Assembly: GCA_019649035.1 (NCBI GenBank)
Contig: BMAT01011808.1
Location: 55,230-87,763, forward strand
Length of the DNA stretch: 32,534 bases
Source: Elysia marginata
Taxonomy: Eukaryota > Mollusca > Gastropoda > Plakobranchidae
Reading direction: 5' to 3'
The notes under the pieces are model-generated. The model was not told the origin of the DNA and searched no databases. It was given only the letters and a program-made list of their open reading frames with translations. Shown one piece after another: positions 30,169 through 32,534 of this stretch (its first letter is position 1; each line of letters opens with the position of its first letter). Both the position numbers and the translations under genes were made by a program.

Positions 30169-30178
30169 GTGTGTGTGT
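30105..30178 (+). repeat. Compound GA/TG microsatellite
   Basis: GA dinucleotides with GAGGGAGA interruptions (30105-30163) followed directly by TG repeats (30164-30178). Confidence 0.95.
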
Positions 30179-30642
30179 AGAGGATTTACAAAAGTATAAC
30201 ATGTCCTTTTCTCTTGTCCCACAAATGTGACTAGATGACACGGATTTTTAGTTTTGTTTTTGTTTTGTTTCGTTTTTTTTTTCTCAACGTTCAATTCCCT
30301 TTATCTAGCTCACTTAATAAGGTGAGTCAAAGAGCACTTCACTTTTGGTAACTTTATGAATTCAATGTGAGTAACTCAAGCGATGTAATAACAGTGGGGA
30401 TCAGCTTCTGTGTTTGGTTAAGCATGAAATGCTTGTTGTATCTGGGGGAAAAATAACCTGCACTCTTTGTCAAACATCCGTTTCCGTTGCTCGGTATCTT
30501 TTTATTTCAAGATGCCTCGTTGTGCGTCACTTTCTGTCAATCTTTATTTCTCCTTACCGCCTAGTGTTTGTGTACTGTTTATCTACCCCCACATTTAACA
30601 TCCATCCCGTCTCTTTTCCTTTATCTCAGGTTCACCCATGTA

Positions 30643-30699
<57 letters not shown>

Positions 30700-30755
30700 G
30701 TCTGTCTGTCTATCTACCCACCTACTAATTTATCTGTAAAGTTTGATATGGATCT
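30643..30755 (+). repeat. TATC tandem array, copy 1, with shared 3' flank
   Basis: About 74 bases of TATC units with three TGTC variants near the end. A transition CTACCCACCTACTAATT follows, then a 25-base flank at 30731-30755 starting TATCTGTAAAGTTTGATATG. The flank recurs exactly after the second array. Confidence 0.92.
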
Positions 30756-30829
30756 AGAAACAGTTGCCTGACGACGCGCCTCAACCAGACGGCGAGAAAC
30801 CGGATGTCGTATGAAATGGCTACAACGTA

Positions 30830-30850
30830 TATCTATCTATCTATCTATCC

Positions 30851-30901
<51 letters not shown>

Positions 30902-30938
30902 CATCTACCAATGTATCTGTAAAGTTTGATATGGATCT
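30830..30938 (+). repeat. TATC tandem array, copy 2, with shared 3' flank
   Basis: About 78 bases of TATC units with two CATC variants, then CTACCAATG and the same 25-base flank (30914-30938) as copy 1. The two arrays are in the same orientation and separated by about 75 unrelated bases. Confidence 0.92.
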
Positions 30939-32534
30939 CAGTAAAATGCAATAACAGCTAAGATTTGATGAAGATGCTATCAAGAACAAAGTAATAAGTA
31001 AATAAATAAAATATTCATCAGTTGTATGATTGTGACTAAAAAGAAAGAAGCTCAACGACCTTACCTGTTGACATGGTGCACGTGCCAGGGTATAGAGTAA
31101 CGTGCTGTGCACAGTTGTTACCCGATGCAGGTGCCACGTTTTTGTTTGATTAAACGTGCTAAACATGATTAAATAGTTACCCTGTTGGTGATTAACGCAT
31201 ATGAATATTTCGTGCTCCTATCAATCACCGCTCATGCGAACTATTATAATTCATCTGTCCTCAGTCTTTGGTCCGCCCATCTTATTATGTAACTTTTTCA
31301 AAAGACTTAATAGGCGATTTTTTTTGTCATTAAAGTTTATGTAATAAATTTTTTACGAGGTAACTGCTACTCTCAGCGGTAGATGATTTTATATTGAGGC
31401 CGACATGCTCTTGCTTGCGTTACACGGCGACGAGCGAGCGGTGAGCTGCAGATCTTTGTTTCACTCACCTGTCACAGTGGGGTCCATTCAGAGTCGCCGC
31501 TTCCGCGGTTCACGGATGAGTAGCTTTATCTGTACAGAAGATTGCACCGCGCCGCTGCTGTTACCCTGTGTCTCTCCCCCCCCCTCCTTTCACTTCATAT
31601 CCTGTCGGCTTTACAGAGACTAGTATGGATAACCTTGATATAATCCGTTTATATTATACCTGTACCTCCAAGACCAGCTCATTGTTTTGCTTTTTAATGA
31701 TATGATTAAGTGACGGTTTTTATACTCATGATTAGCATTTTACGAATTCTTTTCAATTAGTTGCTCGCGATTAAATCTCTATGCGTCCATATTTATAAAC
31801 TATTGATTAGAATCCTTGTTGTGGAGATTATTCCAGACAAATTTACATAATTGGTCACAACATTTTCTATAGCCATTCAGTTTTCCCTTCTGTAAAACGA
31901 AGAATAAAATAAAGAATTTCTAACAGTCTACAAAATAATGTTCAAAGTGCATGACGATTTAAATGTTTCCCCGAAGTTTTTCCGCAGCCTCGTATCACCC
32001 AATCGCTCTATCGTGAAAAATTTTGTAATTATTATCAACTGTCGCCAACTGTAATGGGTCACCGTAACATTTATTTCGAGTAATTATGATATCTTAATTT
32101 CACCAGCTTCATATTACATGAATGTGTTTTTTTTTCTTCTGATATTTAGCATAATTTGTTCGTACATGTATGTTAGTGTGTGATAGGGACCTATCTCTTT
32201 CACTGTCTTTGTGTGATATTGTTGTTGATAAAATTAAAAAAAAAAACCCAACAAAACGTAGCACTTTTATTTCTCACATAAATTTGTGGGAACAGATCTT
32301 GGAAGTCCGATAGGAAAACATAAAACTCAGGATGGTTTTTTTTTTACGATTTCAAATCCTCTAAAGTTCTTTATCTGTCCCCAAAAAACCATGAGAATTT
32401 CTGTCCAAGATCATAAGAAGAAAAAATAGTCGTGCGTATCAAACCCTTTAAATGAAAAAAACAAAGGGATGTTATGAGTTAAGAAGTTTATGAAGTGATT
32501 GTAAGACTGTCGAATTTGATTTACATCAAACTAA

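Larger units (their letters stand above)
29820..32534 (+). other. Start of the next SCAPER intron
   Basis: Begins with donor gtaagg and runs to the window end. It contains the GA/TG tract and the twin TATC arrays listed separately. The last 1.6 kb is AT-rich. No match to the next SCAPER exon (the segment after FAALHLPAFQ in vertebrates) was found. Confidence 0.8.

Noticed and set aside
1-32534. CRISPR array, prokaryotic operon, phage or defence system
   Set aside because: No spaced identical repeats, no ribosome-binding-site-led gene series, and the window is clearly intron-rich animal DNA.

Overview
The window is eukaryotic genomic DNA. It carries the middle-to-late coding part of one gene, SCAPER (S-phase cyclin A-associated protein in the endoplasmic reticulum), on the + strand, in 12 exons with introns of very uneven length. 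The split genes with GT-AG introns, the AT-rich introns full of GA/CT and TATC microsatellites, the RTE-clade LINE debris and the tRNA-derived short elements all point to an animal. The style of the repeats suggests a lophotrochozoan, probably a gastropod mollusc. That taxonomic guess is inference from the look of the sequence, not from a search.

Layout. Bases 1-1018 are the end of an upstream SCAPER intron. Exons a-j (1019-7307) are packed into 6.3 kb with introns of 285-1138 bases. They encode a charged coiled-coil segment, a C2H2 zinc finger whose cysteine and histidine pairs lie on separate exons, a basic linker, and the start of the helical C-terminal region. Two giant introns follow: about 11.7 kb (7308-19022) and about 10.4 kb (19170-29554), with one exon between them (19023-19169) and one after (29555-29819). 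The last 2.7 kb is the start of the next intron. The 12 exons join in a single open frame of 1779 bases (593 codons). Start and stop codons both lie outside the window.

Intron contents. Supported elements are: a 528-bp inverted-repeat element flanked by TAA (5581-6108); a 247-bp element with perfect 26-bp terminal inverted repeats (7789-8035); a tRNA-derived SINE (about 8114-8440) and two weaker tRNA-like pieces; a 5'-truncated RTE/BovB-like LINE tail on the - strand (9968-10701); several long GA/CT tracts; twin TATC arrays that share a 3' flank; and two assembly gaps. Giant intron 10 also holds an open frame beginning with a convincing secretory signal peptide (12859-13029) and ending at a possible splice donor. 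It may be a small nested gene, and its function is not recognised. Several GC-richer blocks in the giant introns look like candidate regulatory elements, but nothing in the sequence proves that.

No bacterial-type operon, CRISPR array or defence system is present. I found no convincing new biological system. The most open leads are the nested secreted frame, the two inverted-repeat elements and the paired TATC repeats.
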